A stretch of 64,000 bases of DNA. Source: Amycolatopsis rifamycinica (lineage in GTDB: Bacteria > Actinomycetota > Actinomycetes > Mycobacteriales > Pseudonocardiaceae). The notes under the pieces are model-generated. The model saw nothing but the letters and a program-made list of their open reading frames with translations. It made no database searches and was not told the DNA's origin. Shown piece after piece: positions 8,230-16,506 of this stretch. A program made the position numbers and the translations under genes. The stretch spans positions 203,623 through 267,622 of the forward strand of contig NZ_JMQI01000068.1 of NCBI RefSeq assembly GCF_000695625.1. Direction: 5' to 3'. Every line of letters begins with the position of its first letter. Within the stretch, counting starts at the first letter, position 1.

Positions 8230-8391
8230 TCAGCGCATGTAGCCGGAGCGAGCCTGCGCGATCGCGATGAGTTCCTGACGGACCGTCGCGGTGGCGGCGG
8301 TGTCGATCGCCCGGTTCAGCGCCCGGCGAGTGCGAGCCTCGGCGCGACGGGCACGGAGCTTGGCGGCGATGTTGTTCATCGGTTTCTGCAT
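8230..8391 (-). CDS. Small basic conserved hypothetical protein (53 aa)
   Basis: The frame from ATG 8391 to TGA 8230 encodes a 53-residue, Arg/Ala-rich, mostly helical protein (MNNIAAKLRARRAEARTRRA then ATVRQELIAIAQARSGYMR). Proteins of this size and pattern are widespread in actinobacteria and carry no assigned function. GAAGGGG directly abuts ATG 8391, whereas the in-frame ATG 8379 has it 12 nt upstream, so the start may be either. The ORF is strongly codon-biased. The strong charge suggests nucleic acid or membrane contact; this is inference. Confidence 0.62.
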   Translation of the reverse strand: MQKPMNNIAAKLRARRAEARTRRALNRAIDTAATATVRQELIAIAQARSGYMR

Positions 8392-8583
8392 CCCCTTCGA
8401 GGGTTCTCGGTGGCTTGTAGGTCTAGTATGCGCCTTTTTTCACAAGGACGCCAATGAATATCCGGTGACTTGGCGCACTAGCCGATGAATCATCGGCAAA
8501 CTTGGGTATGAGCCGGAGAGATTTGGGGTGGCGACGGTCACGGCGAAGCAACCGGCTAGCGCTCTCTAGAGATATCTAAAACT

Positions 8584-8605
8584 ATCACTAGAAAACCTTA
8601 GTGAT
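8584..8605. repeat. Inverted repeat in an A/T-rich intergenic patch
   Basis: ATCACTA-8nt-TAGTGAT sits in the 8392-8640 gap, which otherwise holds no gene and is rich in CTAG-containing short palindromes (8556-8590). It is downstream of the ATPase gene (ends 8641, minus strand) and upstream of the small gene. Could be an operator or a weak terminator. Confidence 0.35.
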
Positions 8606-8640
8606 GCTCATAGAGGGCGAGACAGCGGGAAAAGCCCAGG

Positions 8641-9831
8641 TCAGTCGCGTCCGAGCAGGTAGTGGCCGAAGTGCGGGACGGTGAAGGCGATCTGCCCGCG
8701 CTCGGCGGAGTAGACGAGGCCCTTCTTCATCAGGCTGTCGCGCGCCGGCGACAGCGACGACGGCTTCCGCCCGAGGAACACGGCGACGTCGGCGGTGCCG
8801 GCGGGCTCGTCGCGCCCTTGGGTCAGCGAGGCCATCGCCTGCAGGTACTCACGCTCGGCCGGCGTCGCGCGCTCGTAGCGCGAACCGAAGAAGCCGACCG
8901 CCAGTTCCGACTCCGCCTCGGGCGCCGCGACCTGGACGTCCTTGACGGTGATCGGGTCGGACGGCGCCGCGTCCCAGGCCGCCTTGCCGTAGGCCTGGAT
9001 GAAGTAGGGGTAGCCGCCGGACGCGTCGAAGAGCGCGTCGAGGGCTTCCGGCTCGATGCCGGCGTCCTCGCGTTCGATCGGCGCCATCACGGCGAAGTCG
9101 GCGTCCTCGCGGCTGAGCCGGTCGATGCGCGCGTAGCGGAAGAGCCGTTCGGAGTAGGACTTCGACGCCGACAGCACGGCGGGCACGTGCGGCAGCCCGG
9201 CCCCGACGACGACGAGCGGCGCACCGGACTGCGAGAGTTCGTGGCAGGCCGCGCACAACGCCGAGACGTCGTCCGGCTGCAGGTCCTGGATCTCGTCGAT
9301 GAGCAGGGCGACGCCGGTCCCGACGTCCGCGGCCAGCTCGGCGACGTCGGTGAACAGCTCGACGAGGTCGATCTCGATGTCCCCGGAATCGGCCCGCCCC
9401 TGCGCGGCGGGCACGTCGATGCCGGGCTGCCACCGATCGCGCAGCTTGGCGTCGGGCTTGTTGGCCCGCAGCGCGAACGCCTTCAACACCCCGAGCACCT
9501 CTTCGACCCGATCCGGCGCCCGGTGCCGCACGGCGAGGTCCCGGATGGCCCGGTGCAGGGCGGCGGAAAGCGGCCGCCGCAGCTCGGCGTCCGGCCGCGC
9601 CTCGATCTTCCCGGCCCCCCACTTGTGCCGCACGGCCATCGCCCGCAGCTCCCCGAGCAGCACGGTCTTCCCGACCCCGCGAAGGCCGGTGAGGACGAGA
9701 CTGCGTTCGGGTCTCCCCCGCGCAACGCGTTCCAGCACCACTTCGAAGGCCTTGAGCTCACGCTCCCGACCGGCCAGCTCGGGCGGCCGTTGCCCGGCGC
9801 CCGGCGCGAAGGGGTTGCGGATGGGGTCCAC
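8641..9831 (-). CDS. AAA/STAND-like ATP-binding protein
   Basis: 396 residues from GTG. An N-terminal RNPFAPG...PPELAGRERELKAFE segment leads into a P-loop ATPase: Walker A GLRGVGKT near 48-55 and Walker B LLIDEIQDLQPDD near 167-179, followed by a sensor region GGYPYFIQAYG and a C-terminal winged-helix-like part (LGRKPSSLSPARDSLMKKGLV). This is the Orc1/Cdc6-like ATPase group found as single genes in actinobacteria. Role unknown; possible regulator or DNA-associated switch. TAGCTT lies 6 nt before the GTG, consistent with a leaderless transcript. Confidence 0.78.
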   Translation of the reverse strand: MDPIRNPFAPGAGQRPPELAGRERELKAFEVVLERVARGRPERSLVLTGLRGVGKTVLLGELRAMAVRHKWGAGKIEARPDAELRRPLSAALHRAIRDLAVRHRAPDRVEEVLGVLKAFALRANKPDAKLRDRWQPGIDVPAAQGRADSGDIEIDLVELFTDVAELAADVGTGVALLIDEIQDLQPDDVSALCAACHELSQSGAPLVVVGAGLPHVPAVLSASKSYSERLFRYARIDRLSREDADFAVMAPIEREDAGIEPEALDALFDASGGYPYFIQAYGKAAWDAAPSDPITVKDVQVAAPEAESELAVGFFGSRYERATPAEREYLQAMASLTQGRDEPAGTADVAVFLGRKPSSLSPARDSLMKKGLVYSAERGQIAFTVPHFGHYLLGRD

Positions 9832-9987
9832 TCTGCCAAGCTATCGGCGTTTCTAGCGTGGACCCGATATTCCGCCATAGACGGCTAGCGCGTGTCGCCG
9901 GAGTTCGACCGGATGGCCGTACATAGAGACGAACAGGTCTGCAGCCCTGCTCGTCCCTACCCCCAGTGCGCCCCTTACGACGCGCCA

Positions 9988-10722
9988 CTAGGTGGTCAGG
10001 TTCCGCTCCGCGTAGATCTTCATCGCGTCCCGGACGAACTCGGCCGTCGCGCCCTCGACGCCGTACCGCGGGTCGTCCACGTACAACTGCCCGAGTCCGG
10101 CGAAGTACCCCGCCGACACCGACGAGACCGCCGGCCGCAGCCACTCGTGCAGCCGTCGCGTGATCGCCTGGACCTCGTCGGAACCCGGCGTCGAACCCGA
10201 AGCGTGCGCCGCGCCGAACGCCGCCGCGATGTCGAGCTGCTCCTGCTGGTGTGCCTTCTTCTCGTCAGCCGAGAGCGAGCGCCACCACTGGTCTCCGCGC
10301 TTGTACGCGTCGGCGCCCCAGCGCTCGGTGACCTCCTTCTCGTACTTCGTGTGGTCGAAGCCGTCGAAAACTTCTTCTGCCATCAGTTGTTCACCTCCCT
10401 TCAGTTTCCGGAGGGTCGTGCGGACCGACTCGATCTGCCGTCCGATCCGCCGCCGCTCGCCTTCGAGCAGCTCCAGGTGGGTTTCGAGCGCCGCGGCGCT
10501 GTCGCGTTGGCCGTCGAGCACCTCGGCGATCGCCGGCAGCCCGAGGCCGAGTTCGCGCAGCAGCAGGATCCGCTGCAGCCGGACGAGCGCCTGCTCGTCG
10601 TAGTAGCGGTAGCCGTTGCTGCCGATCCGGCTGGGCTCGAGCAGGCCGACGGCGCCGTAGTGGCGCAGCGTCCGGCTCGTGGTCCCCGCCGAGCGGGCGA
10701 TGTCCTGGATCGACCACTCCAT
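9988..10722 (-). CDS. MerR family regulator with TipAS ligand-binding domain
   Basis: 244 residues. The N-terminal MerR helix-turn-helix (WSIQDIARSAGTTSRTLRHYGAVGLLEPSR) is followed by the dimerisation helix and a C-terminal TipAS domain with the family's EKEVTERWG and QWWRSLSADEKKAHQQE segments and the closing YFAGLGQLYVDDPRYG...F. TipA of Streptomyces binds thiopeptide antibiotics and many other compounds and activates multidrug resistance. The ATG at 10722 is chosen because the promoter just upstream places the transcript start next to it. The gene is expected to regulate itself. Confidence 0.88.
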   Translation of the reverse strand: MEWSIQDIARSAGTTSRTLRHYGAVGLLEPSRIGSNGYRYYDEQALVRLQRILLLRELGLGLPAIAEVLDGQRDSAAALETHLELLEGERRRIGRQIESVRTTLRKLKGGEQLMAEEVFDGFDHTKYEKEVTERWGADAYKRGDQWWRSLSADEKKAHQQEQLDIAAAFGAAHASGSTPGSDEVQAITRRLHEWLRPAVSSVSAGYFAGLGQLYVDDPRYGVEGATAEFVRDAMKIYAERNLTT

Positions 10723-10729
10723 GACTTCG

Positions 10730-10760
10730 ACGATAGAAGTTGACGCCACGTCAAGGTCAA
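10730..10760 (-). promoter_or_regulatory. MerR-type promoter with 19-bp spacer and central dyad
   Basis: On the minus strand TTGACC (10760-10755) and TATCGT (10735-10730) are separated by exactly 19 bp, the overlong spacer diagnostic of MerR-activated promoters. The spacer contains the dyad TTGAC-GTGGC-GTCAA. The ATG of the TipA-like gene starts 7 nt after the -10 box, so the transcript is leaderless. Confidence 0.75.
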
Positions 10761-10893
10761 CCGCTAAGGCTCCATAGCGCTATCTAGCGTCAGGACTATA
10801 AACACCCAGAAAGCCCGATGAGGATTCGAGCCCGGGCCGAGCGGGCATCCACGGAGTAGGTTCGACCAGGCAGCGGCCCGTACGAGGAAGGCT

Positions 10894-11439
10894 ATGACCG
10901 TGATACTCCGTCGAGTGGCACGTCCCCTGCTCGCCACGATCTTCGTGACGGGCGGGATCAATGCGCTGAGGCAGGCCGAGGGCCACGCCAAGGCGGCGGA
11001 ACCGTTCCTCAACAACGCGTTCGAGAAGTTCGGCGACGTCGTCCCCGAGCAGGTCCCGCGCGACCCGGTGACGCTCGTCCGGATGGACGCCGCGGTGAAG
11101 ATCGGCGCCGGTCTCGCCCTCGCGGCCGGCAAGGCGCCGCGGCTCGCGGCCGGACTGCTCCTCGGCAGCCTGGTGCCCACGACGCTCTCGACGCACAGCT
11201 TCTGGACCCTCAAGGACCCGGGCGAGCGCCAGCAGCAGCAGATCCAGTTCTTCAAGAACGCGAGCCTGGCCGGCGGCCTGCTGCTCGCGGTCGCCGACAC
11301 GCACGGGAAGCCGTCGGCGGCCTGGCGCGCGCGGAACGCGGCCAAGGACGTCGGCGCCGCGGCCGGCAAGCTGAGCCGCAAGGCCGAGAAGCGCGCGAAC
11401 AAGCTCGCGAAGCGCGCCCAGAAGGCCCTCCCCAGCTGA
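10894..11439 (+). CDS. DoxX family membrane protein
   Basis: 181 residues with a DoxX core of about four transmembrane helices (LLATIFVTGGINALRQ; RMDAAVKIGAGLALAAGK; LAAGLLLGSLVPTTLSTHSFW; ASLAGGLLLAVAD) and a Lys/Ala-rich helical C-terminal tail of about 40 residues. DoxX proteins are linked to quinone or thiol redox processes; the exact role is unknown. A GAGGAAGG ribosome site precedes the ATG. It is convergent with the thiolase gene, and a large hairpin separates them. Confidence 0.82.
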   Translation: MTVILRRVARPLLATIFVTGGINALRQAEGHAKAAEPFLNNAFEKFGDVVPEQVPRDPVTLVRMDAAVKIGAGLALAAGKAPRLAAGLLLGSLVPTTLSTHSFWTLKDPGERQQQQIQFFKNASLAGGLLLAVADTHGKPSAAWRARNAAKDVGAAAGKLSRKAEKRANKLAKRAQKALPS

Positions 11440-11443
11440 CCGG

Positions 11444-11503
11444 CACTTTCACGTGAAAGTGCCCCTCCCGGGAATCCCGAGAGGGGCACTTTCACGTGAA
11501 AGC
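11444..11503. terminator. Large bidirectional hairpin built from two TTTCACGTGAAA palindromes
   Basis: The palindrome CACTTTCACGTGAAAGTG (11444-11461) recurs as CACTTTCACGTGAAAG at 11487-11502. The segment forms a 21-bp perfect stem (11446-11466 with 11482-11502) that can extend almost to the centre with one mismatch. It fills the gap between the convergent DoxX and thiolase stops, so it likely terminates both. Confidence 0.75.
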
Positions 11504-12792
11504 TACTTTTCCAGGATCGCGGTGACGCCCTGGCCGCCGGCCGCGCAGATCGAGATCAGGCCGCGGCCGGACCCCTTCTCGTGCAGCAGCTTCGCCAGCG
11601 TCGCGACGATCCGGCCGCCGGTCGCGGCGAACGGGTGCCCGGCCGCCAGCGACGAGCCGTTGACGTTGAGCTTCGCCCGGTCGATCGCGCCGAGCGGCTC
11701 GTCCAGCTCCAGCTTCTCCTTGGCGAACGCCGGGTCCTCCCACGCCTTGAGCGTGGCCAGCACCTGCGACGCGAACGCCTCGTGGATCTCGTAGAAGTCG
11801 AAGTCCTGCAGCGACAGCCCGGCGCGCGCGAGCATCCGCGGCACGGCGTAGGCGGGCGCCATCAGCAGGCCTTCGTCGCCGTGGACGTAGTCGACGGCCG
11901 CCGTCTGCGAGAACGTCAGGTACGCCAGGACCGGCAGCTTGTGCGCCTTCGCCCACTCGTCGGTGGCCAGCAGGACCGTCGACGCGCCGTCGGTCAGCGG
12001 CGTCGAGTTGCCCGCGGTCATCGTGCCCTCGGGGCCGCCGAAGGCCGGCTTGAGCTTGGCGAGCTTCTCCGCGGTCGAGTCCGGCCGAAGGTTCTGGTCG
12101 CGCGTGAGCTTGAGGAACGGCGTCACGAGGTCGTCGAAGAACCCGCGCTCGTAGGCGGCGGCCAGCTTCTGGTGGCTGCTCGCGGCCAGTTCGTCCTGCG
12201 CCTCGCGGGTGATCTCCCAGACCTTCGCCGTCAGCGCCGCGTGCTCGCCCATCGACAGGCCGGTGCGCGGCTCCTCGTTGCGCGGGATCGCCGGGACGAT
12301 GTGGCCAGGGCGGATCTTCGCGACGAGCTTGAGGCGGTCGCCGAGGGTCTTCGCCGCGTTGAGCTGGATGAGGATCTGGCGCAGGTCCTCGTTGACGGCC
12401 AGCGGCGCGTCACTCGTGGTGTCGACGCCGCCGGCGATGGCCGAGTCGATCTGGCCGAGCGCGATCTTGTTGGCGACATTGACGATCGCCTGCAGGCCGG
12501 TGCCGCACGCCATCTGGACGTCGGACGCGGGTGTCGCGGGCGAGAGCTTGCTGCCCAGCACGCTCTCGCGGGCCAGGTTGAAGTCCTTCGAGTGCTTGAG
12601 CACGGCACCGGCGGCGACCTCGCCGAGCACTTCGCCCTGGAGCGAGAAGCGGCTGACCAGACCGTCGAGCGCGGCGGTGAACATGTCCTGGTTCGACGCC
12701 TTCGCGTACGGACCGTTGGACCGCGCGAAGGGGATCCGGTTGCCCCCGATGATCGCGACCTTGCGTACAGCTGGCGTCTTCTTCGGCGGCAT
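11503..12792 (-). CDS. fadA2: Acetyl-CoA acetyltransferase / 3-ketoacyl-CoA thiolase (FadA2/FadI-like)
   Basis: 429 residues. All thiolase landmarks are present: nucleophile Cys96 in MACGTGLQ, His386 in SSLAAGHPFAATGGR and Cys416 in CAAGGQG. It catalyses the thiolytic step of beta-oxidation or the reverse condensation. It is divergent from a high-molecular-weight FabG and a MaoC hydratase, as in mycobacterial fadA2-fabG4-htdX, hence the symbol. The ATG at 12792 has AGAGAGGTGAAG upstream; the much longer frame running to 14502 is antisense to fabG4 and is not real. Promoter operator at 12827-12848. Confidence 0.88.
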   Translation of the reverse strand: MPPKKTPAVRKVAIIGGNRIPFARSNGPYAKASNQDMFTAALDGLVSRFSLQGEVLGEVAAGAVLKHSKDFNLARESVLGSKLSPATPASDVQMACGTGLQAIVNVANKIALGQIDSAIAGGVDTTSDAPLAVNEDLRQILIQLNAAKTLGDRLKLVAKIRPGHIVPAIPRNEEPRTGLSMGEHAALTAKVWEITREAQDELAASSHQKLAAAYERGFFDDLVTPFLKLTRDQNLRPDSTAEKLAKLKPAFGGPEGTMTAGNSTPLTDGASTVLLATDEWAKAHKLPVLAYLTFSQTAAVDYVHGDEGLLMAPAYAVPRMLARAGLSLQDFDFYEIHEAFASQVLATLKAWEDPAFAKEKLELDEPLGAIDRAKLNVNGSSLAAGHPFAATGGRIVATLAKLLHEKGSGRGLISICAAGGQGVTAILEK

Positions 12793-12826
12793 GAACTTCA
12801 CCTCTCTGGTCGTGTCCCTCACACTG

Positions 12827-12848
12827 TAACCTACTAGCGAGTAGGTTA
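12827..12848. promoter_or_regulatory. Perfect 22-bp inverted repeat in the fadA2/fabG4 divergent promoter
   Basis: TAACCTACT-AGCG-AGTAGGTTA has 9-bp perfect arms. Its inner 14 bp, CTACTAGCGAGTAG, matches sites at 15790-15803 and twice at 49516-49553. It is positioned to block both divergent transcripts; a TetR operator is inferred. Confidence 0.75.
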
Positions 12849-12885
12849 GACTGCGACGTGACGCAGACTGCACGGGAGGCATCCG

Positions 12886-14220
12886 ATGGCTGACAGGTAC
12901 CAGCAGTTCACGAAAACCCCGGTGGGGAAGTTCGTGGTGCCGAAGCTCGGCCTGCCGAACCCCGCGACGCTGCGTCGGTACCAGCCCGGGCAACCCGCCC
13001 TCGAGGGTCCCGCACTTCTCGGCGCGGCGCCCGGCGGACGGCTCGAGAAGACCCTGCGCGACCAGCTGGCCGACGCGGGCATCGAGGTGATCGCCACGGC
13101 CGCCGACCGGCACGCGGCGCTGGTCTTCGACGCCACCGGCGTCACCGACCCCGCCCGCCTGCGCGAGGTCTACGACTTCTTCCACCCGGTGATCCGCAGC
13201 GTCGGCCCGTCCGGCCGGGTCGTCGTGCTGGGCACCCCGCCGGAGCAGGTCGAGGGCCGCGAGCGGATCGCGCAGCGCGCGCTCGAGGGCTTCATCCGTT
13301 CGGTGGGCAAGGAGCTGAAGCGCGGCGCGACCGCTCAGCTCGTGTACGTCGCCGACGGCGCCGAAGAGGCCATGGAGTCGACGCTGCGCTTCCTGCTCTC
13401 GGCGAAGTCGGCGTTCGTCGACGCCCAGGTGATCCGGATCGGCACCGAAGGCAAGACGGCGACCCCGCCCGCGAACTGGGAGAAGCCCCTGGACGGCAAG
13501 GTCGCGCTGGTCACCGGCGCGTCCCGCGGCATCGGCGCGGCGATCGCCGAGGTGCTGGCCCGCGACGGCGCGCACGTCGTCGCGCTCGACATCCCGGCGC
13601 AGGGTGGTGACCTCTCGAAGGTCGCCAACAAGGTCGGCGGGTCGTCGCTGCAGCTCGACATCACTTCGCCGAGCGCGCCCGCGAAGCTCGCGGAGTACCT
13701 GAAGGAGCGTCACGGCGGCGTCGACATCGTCGTGCACAACGCGGGCATCACGCGCGACAAGACGCTGGGCAACATGAGCGAAAGCGCGTGGGACTCGGTG
13801 ATCGCGGTGAACCTGGCCTCGCAGCTCGCGGTGAACGACAAGCTCCTCGCCGATCGCGTGCTGAACGAGAACGGCCGCATCATCGGCGTCTCGTCGATCG
13901 CGGGCATCGCCGGCAACGTCGGCCAGACGAACTACGCGACGTCGAAGGCGGGCGTCATCGGCATGGTGAACGTCGGCGCGCCGCAGCTCGCGGCGTACGG
14001 CGGCACGATCAACGCCGTCGCGCCCGGGTTCATCGAGACCAAGATGACGGCCGCGGTGCCACTGTTCATCCGCGAGGCCGGGCGGCGGCTGTCCAGCCTC
14101 GGCCAGGGTGGCCTGCCGGTCGACGTCGCCGAGACGATCGCCTGGTACGCGAACCCGGCGTCGTCGGCGGTCAACGGCAACGTGGTCCGCGTCTGCGGCC
14201 AGGCCCTGCTGGGGGCGTGA
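12886..14220 (+). CDS. fabG4: High-molecular-weight 3-oxoacyl reductase FabG4
   Basis: 444 residues in two Rossmann-like halves. Residues 1-200 are the flavodoxin-like N-terminal domain special to HMwFabG, and 203-444 a classical SDR with nucleotide loop TGASRGIG (210-217), NAG (285-287) and catalytic Ser337, Tyr350, Lys354. The enzyme reduces 3-oxoacyl-CoA/ACP, usually with NADH in this subfamily. GGGAGG precedes the ATG. It is divergent from fadA2 and followed 1 nt later by the htdX-like GTG, forming a reduction plus (de)hydration pair. Confidence 0.9.
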   Translation: MADRYQQFTKTPVGKFVVPKLGLPNPATLRRYQPGQPALEGPALLGAAPGGRLEKTLRDQLADAGIEVIATAADRHAALVFDATGVTDPARLREVYDFFHPVIRSVGPSGRVVVLGTPPEQVEGRERIAQRALEGFIRSVGKELKRGATAQLVYVADGAEEAMESTLRFLLSAKSAFVDAQVIRIGTEGKTATPPANWEKPLDGKVALVTGASRGIGAAIAEVLARDGAHVVALDIPAQGGDLSKVANKVGGSSLQLDITSPSAPAKLAEYLKERHGGVDIVVHNAGITRDKTLGNMSESAWDSVIAVNLASQLAVNDKLLADRVLNENGRIIGVSSIAGIAGNVGQTNYATSKAGVIGMVNVGAPQLAAYGGTINAVAPGFIETKMTAAVPLFIREAGRRLSSLGQGGLPVDVAETIAWYANPASSAVNGNVVRVCGQALLGA

Positions 14221-14221
14221 C

Positions 14222-15061
14222 GTGGCGATCCGCGAACTCGACAGCACGCCGAGCCTGGCGACGCTGTACCCGAAGGCGCTGCTCGGCGGCGTCCTGCGCA
14301 AGCCGTCGGGCTCATCGCTGCCGGACACGGAGCTGGTCCGCACCGGCGTCGTCGTCGACCCGGCCCACCTGGCGGCGTACAACACGGTGTGCGGCTTCCG
14401 GCTGAGCGACGAGCTGCCGGCGACGTACCCGCACATGCTGGCGTTCCCGCTGCAGATGGCGCTGATGACCGAGCCGGGCTTCCCGTTCCCGCTGCTCGGC
14501 ATGGTTCACGTGGCGAACCGGATCACCCAGCACCGCGCGCTGCGGGTGAGCGAGCCGCTGACCATCCGCGTGCGGGCGGAGAACCTGCGTCCGCACGAGA
14601 AGGGCCGTCAGTTCGACGTCATCAGCGAAGCTTGGGCCGGTGATGACCAGGTGTGGACGGACGTCAGCACGTACCTGCGTCGCGGCGCCGGCTCCGGTTC
14701 TTCCCGGCGGGACCAGCTGGCCCCGCCGACCCCGGACGCGATCTGGCGCGTCCCGGGCGACATCGGGCGGCGCTACGCGGAGGTCTCGGGCGACCGCAAC
14801 CCGATCCACCTGCACGCGCTGACTGCGCGCCTGTTCGGCTTCCCGAAGGCGATCGCCCACGGCATGTGGACGAAGGCCCACGCGCTGGCCGCGTTCGAAG
14901 GCCGGCTGCCGGAGGCGTTCACGGTGGACGTCCGCTTCAAGCAGCCGGTGCTGCTGCCGGCCAAAGCGGCCTTCACGTCCTGGGCGGTGGACGACGGCTG
15001 GGCGTTCGAGCTGTGGAGCAAGTCGAAGCCGCACCTGGAAGGGACGATCAGCTCACTCTGA
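14222..15061 (+). CDS. htdX: MaoC-like 3-hydroxyacyl-thioester dehydratase (HtdX-like)
   Basis: 279 residues, double hot-dog fold. The hydratase 2 motif is in the C-terminal half: YAEVSGDRNPIHLHALTARLFGFPKAIAHGMW, with the catalytic Asp and His. The N-terminal half (YPHMLAFPLQMALMTEPGFPFPLLGMVHV) is the degenerate hot-dog. It interconverts 3-hydroxyacyl and trans-2-enoyl thioesters. The GTG lies 1 nt after the fabG4 stop. Length and order match mycobacterial HtdX. The last 9 bp overlap the convergent TetR gene. Confidence 0.87.
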   Translation: MAIRELDSTPSLATLYPKALLGGVLRKPSGSSLPDTELVRTGVVVDPAHLAAYNTVCGFRLSDELPATYPHMLAFPLQMALMTEPGFPFPLLGMVHVANRITQHRALRVSEPLTIRVRAENLRPHEKGRQFDVISEAWAGDDQVWTDVSTYLRRGAGSGSSRRDQLAPPTPDAIWRVPGDIGRRYAEVSGDRNPIHLHALTARLFGFPKAIAHGMWTKAHALAAFEGRLPEAFTVDVRFKQPVLLPAKAAFTSWAVDDGWAFELWSKSKPHLEGTISSL

Positions 15062-15709
15062 CGGCTTCCAGACGGCGCCCTCGATGAGGTCGTTGAAGCC
15101 CAGCCAGACGAGGTTCATCAGCCAGGAGGCGAGGACGCCGTCGGAGATGTCGGGGTGGTCGAGCGCCCAGTCGGCCAGCGACTCGGCCCCGCCGACCAGC
15201 GACGCGGCCAGCCCTTCGCCGGAGAACTCCGCCTGCTCGCCGACGCCCTTGCGGGTGCCGGCGGACACGACGAGCGCGGCGACGAGCTGGATCGCGCGCG
15301 CCCGCATGTCGGTGATCTCCGCGGCGAAGGCGCCGCCGACGGTGAGGGCCTGGCGGTGCAGGACCGTCCAGGACTCGCGGTACTCGGCGACGAAGCGGTA
15401 GAAGGACCGCAGGCCGTGCCAGAGCTGCATGTCCGGCGGCAGGTCGGGCTGCACGCCGGCCTGGATGGCCTCGAGCAGGCGCGTCGCCTCGCGGCGGATG
15501 CACGCGCCGAACAGGTCCTCTTTGGAGCCGAGGTAGGTGTAGATCATCGGCTTCGACACCCCGGCCACGTCGGAGATCTCGTCCATCGACGCGGCGTGGT
15601 AGCCGTGCCGCGAGAAGACCTGGACGGCCGCGTCCAGGATCTGCCGCTCGCGCACCGCACGCGGCAGCCGCCTGGCCCGTTCGGGCGGACGCTGATCTTC
15701 CTCTGACAC
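15053..15709 (-). CDS. TetR family regulator, candidate controller of the FadA2/FabG4/FadE5 set
   Basis: 218 residues from GTG with GAGGAGG upstream. The N-terminal TetR helix-turn-helix is clear (RQILDAAVQVFSRHGYHAASM, ISDVAGVSKPMIYTYLGSKEDLF); the C-terminal domain is ligand-binding, probably acyl-CoA given the neighbours. Its own upstream region carries CTACTGACGGGTAG, also present in the fadA2/fabG4 promoter and twice before the FadE5-like gene. Regulon assignment is inference. Confidence 0.82.
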   Translation of the reverse strand: MSEEDQRPPERARRLPRAVRERQILDAAVQVFSRHGYHAASMDEISDVAGVSKPMIYTYLGSKEDLFGACIRREATRLLEAIQAGVQPDLPPDMQLWHGLRSFYRFVAEYRESWTVLHRQALTVGGAFAAEITDMRARAIQLVAALVVSAGTRKGVGEQAEFSGEGLAASLVGGAESLADWALDHPDISDGVLASWLMNLVWLGFNDLIEGAVWKPSE

Positions 15710-15789
15710 GCTGGACCTCCTCGTTGCTGCCCGGAGACGGTACCGGCAGTGGACCCGTCAGGGTGATTTCGGCACGCTTGCCCGCCTAC

Positions 15790-15803
15790 CTACTGACGGG
15801 TAG
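15790..15803. promoter_or_regulatory. YTACTNRCNRGTAR operator between TetR and SCP2-like genes
   Basis: CTACTGACGGGTAG, centred between the divergent TetR (start 15709) and SCP2-like (start 15837) genes. It matches the core of the fadA2/fabG4 palindrome at 11 of 14 positions. Confidence 0.6.
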
Positions 15804-15836
15804 CCTTACGCATGAGTAACTGGGAGAGGGGTGACC

Positions 15837-16499
15837 ATGGCCGAAAACGCCGGGATGACCAGCGCCGATCGGATCGCGGAGCTCCGCGGAGCGGCCCTGC
15901 TCGACGAACTGGAGCGGCTCGACCCGCTGAGCCCCGAGGGGCACGCCCTCGACGTCAACGCGCTGGTGGAGGCTCTCGACCCGGCCGAGCTCCGCAAGGA
16001 CGACTTCCGGCGGTTCCTGAAGGCACTGGTCACGCTGGCATCCCGCGCACCGGCGTTCGACCTGAGCAAGGTGGAGCCGGCCCGTTTCGCGTCCCTGGTG
16101 GCCTCGGCGTCGCGCGCGCAGCTGGAGAGCGTCGTCGCGGACCGCGCGCTGCGAGAGCGCGTGCTGGACGAGATCTTCGCCCGCATGGGCGCCCACATCC
16201 GGCCGGACCGAGCCCGCGACCTGCACGCGGTGGTCCACTGGCGCCTGTCCGGCGGAGTGGGCGAAGGCGGCTACGACCGCTACGAAACGGCGATTTCGCA
16301 CGGATCGTGCACGGTCAGCCGCGAGATGCACTCAGCTCCGCGAGTCACCATCACGATCGCGCCGGTCGACTTCTTCCGTCTCGTAACGCACCAAGCGACC
16401 CCAGCGGTGCTGTTCGTCACGGGGAGGATAAAGGTAAAGGGCGACCTGGCTTTCGCGGCCGGCTTGATCGGTTTCTTCGACCTACCGCACCCCGTATAG
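15837..16499 (+). CDS. SCP2-like sterol/lipid-transfer domain protein, copy 1
   Basis: 220 residues. The N-terminal 110 residues are helical (LDVNALVEALDPAELRKDDFRRFLKAL). The C-terminal part has the SCP2 pattern: a beta strand GVGEGGYDRYETAI, VTITIAPVDFFRLVTHQATPAVLFVTGRIKVKGDLAFA and a hydrophobic end, forming a lipid-binding tunnel. Probably presents an acyl or sterol lipid. GGAGAGGGG before the ATG supports this start. It is a clear paralogue of the next gene and diverges from the TetR gene across a shared operator. Confidence 0.78.
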   Translation: MAENAGMTSADRIAELRGAALLDELERLDPLSPEGHALDVNALVEALDPAELRKDDFRRFLKALVTLASRAPAFDLSKVEPARFASLVASASRAQLESVVADRALRERVLDEIFARMGAHIRPDRARDLHAVVHWRLSGGVGEGGYDRYETAISHGSCTVSREMHSAPRVTITIAPVDFFRLVTHQATPAVLFVTGRIKVKGDLAFAAGLIGFFDLPHPV

Positions 16500-16500
16500 T
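16495..16500 (+). promoter_or_regulatory. -10 box overlapping the stop of the preceding gene
   Basis: TATAGT contains the TAG stop (16497-16499) of the first SCP2-like gene and lies 6 nt before the GTG of the second, the spacing of leaderless promoters. This gives the second copy its own transcript. Confidence 0.5.
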
Positions 16501-16506
16501 CCGCCC

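Noticed and set aside
11503..14502. A 999-codon open frame on the minus strand extending the thiolase gene upstream
   Set aside because: The upstream part is antisense to fabG4 and is a low-complexity Arg/Asp/His-rich translation typical of high-GC shadows; the ribosome site, operator and family length all support a start at 12792.
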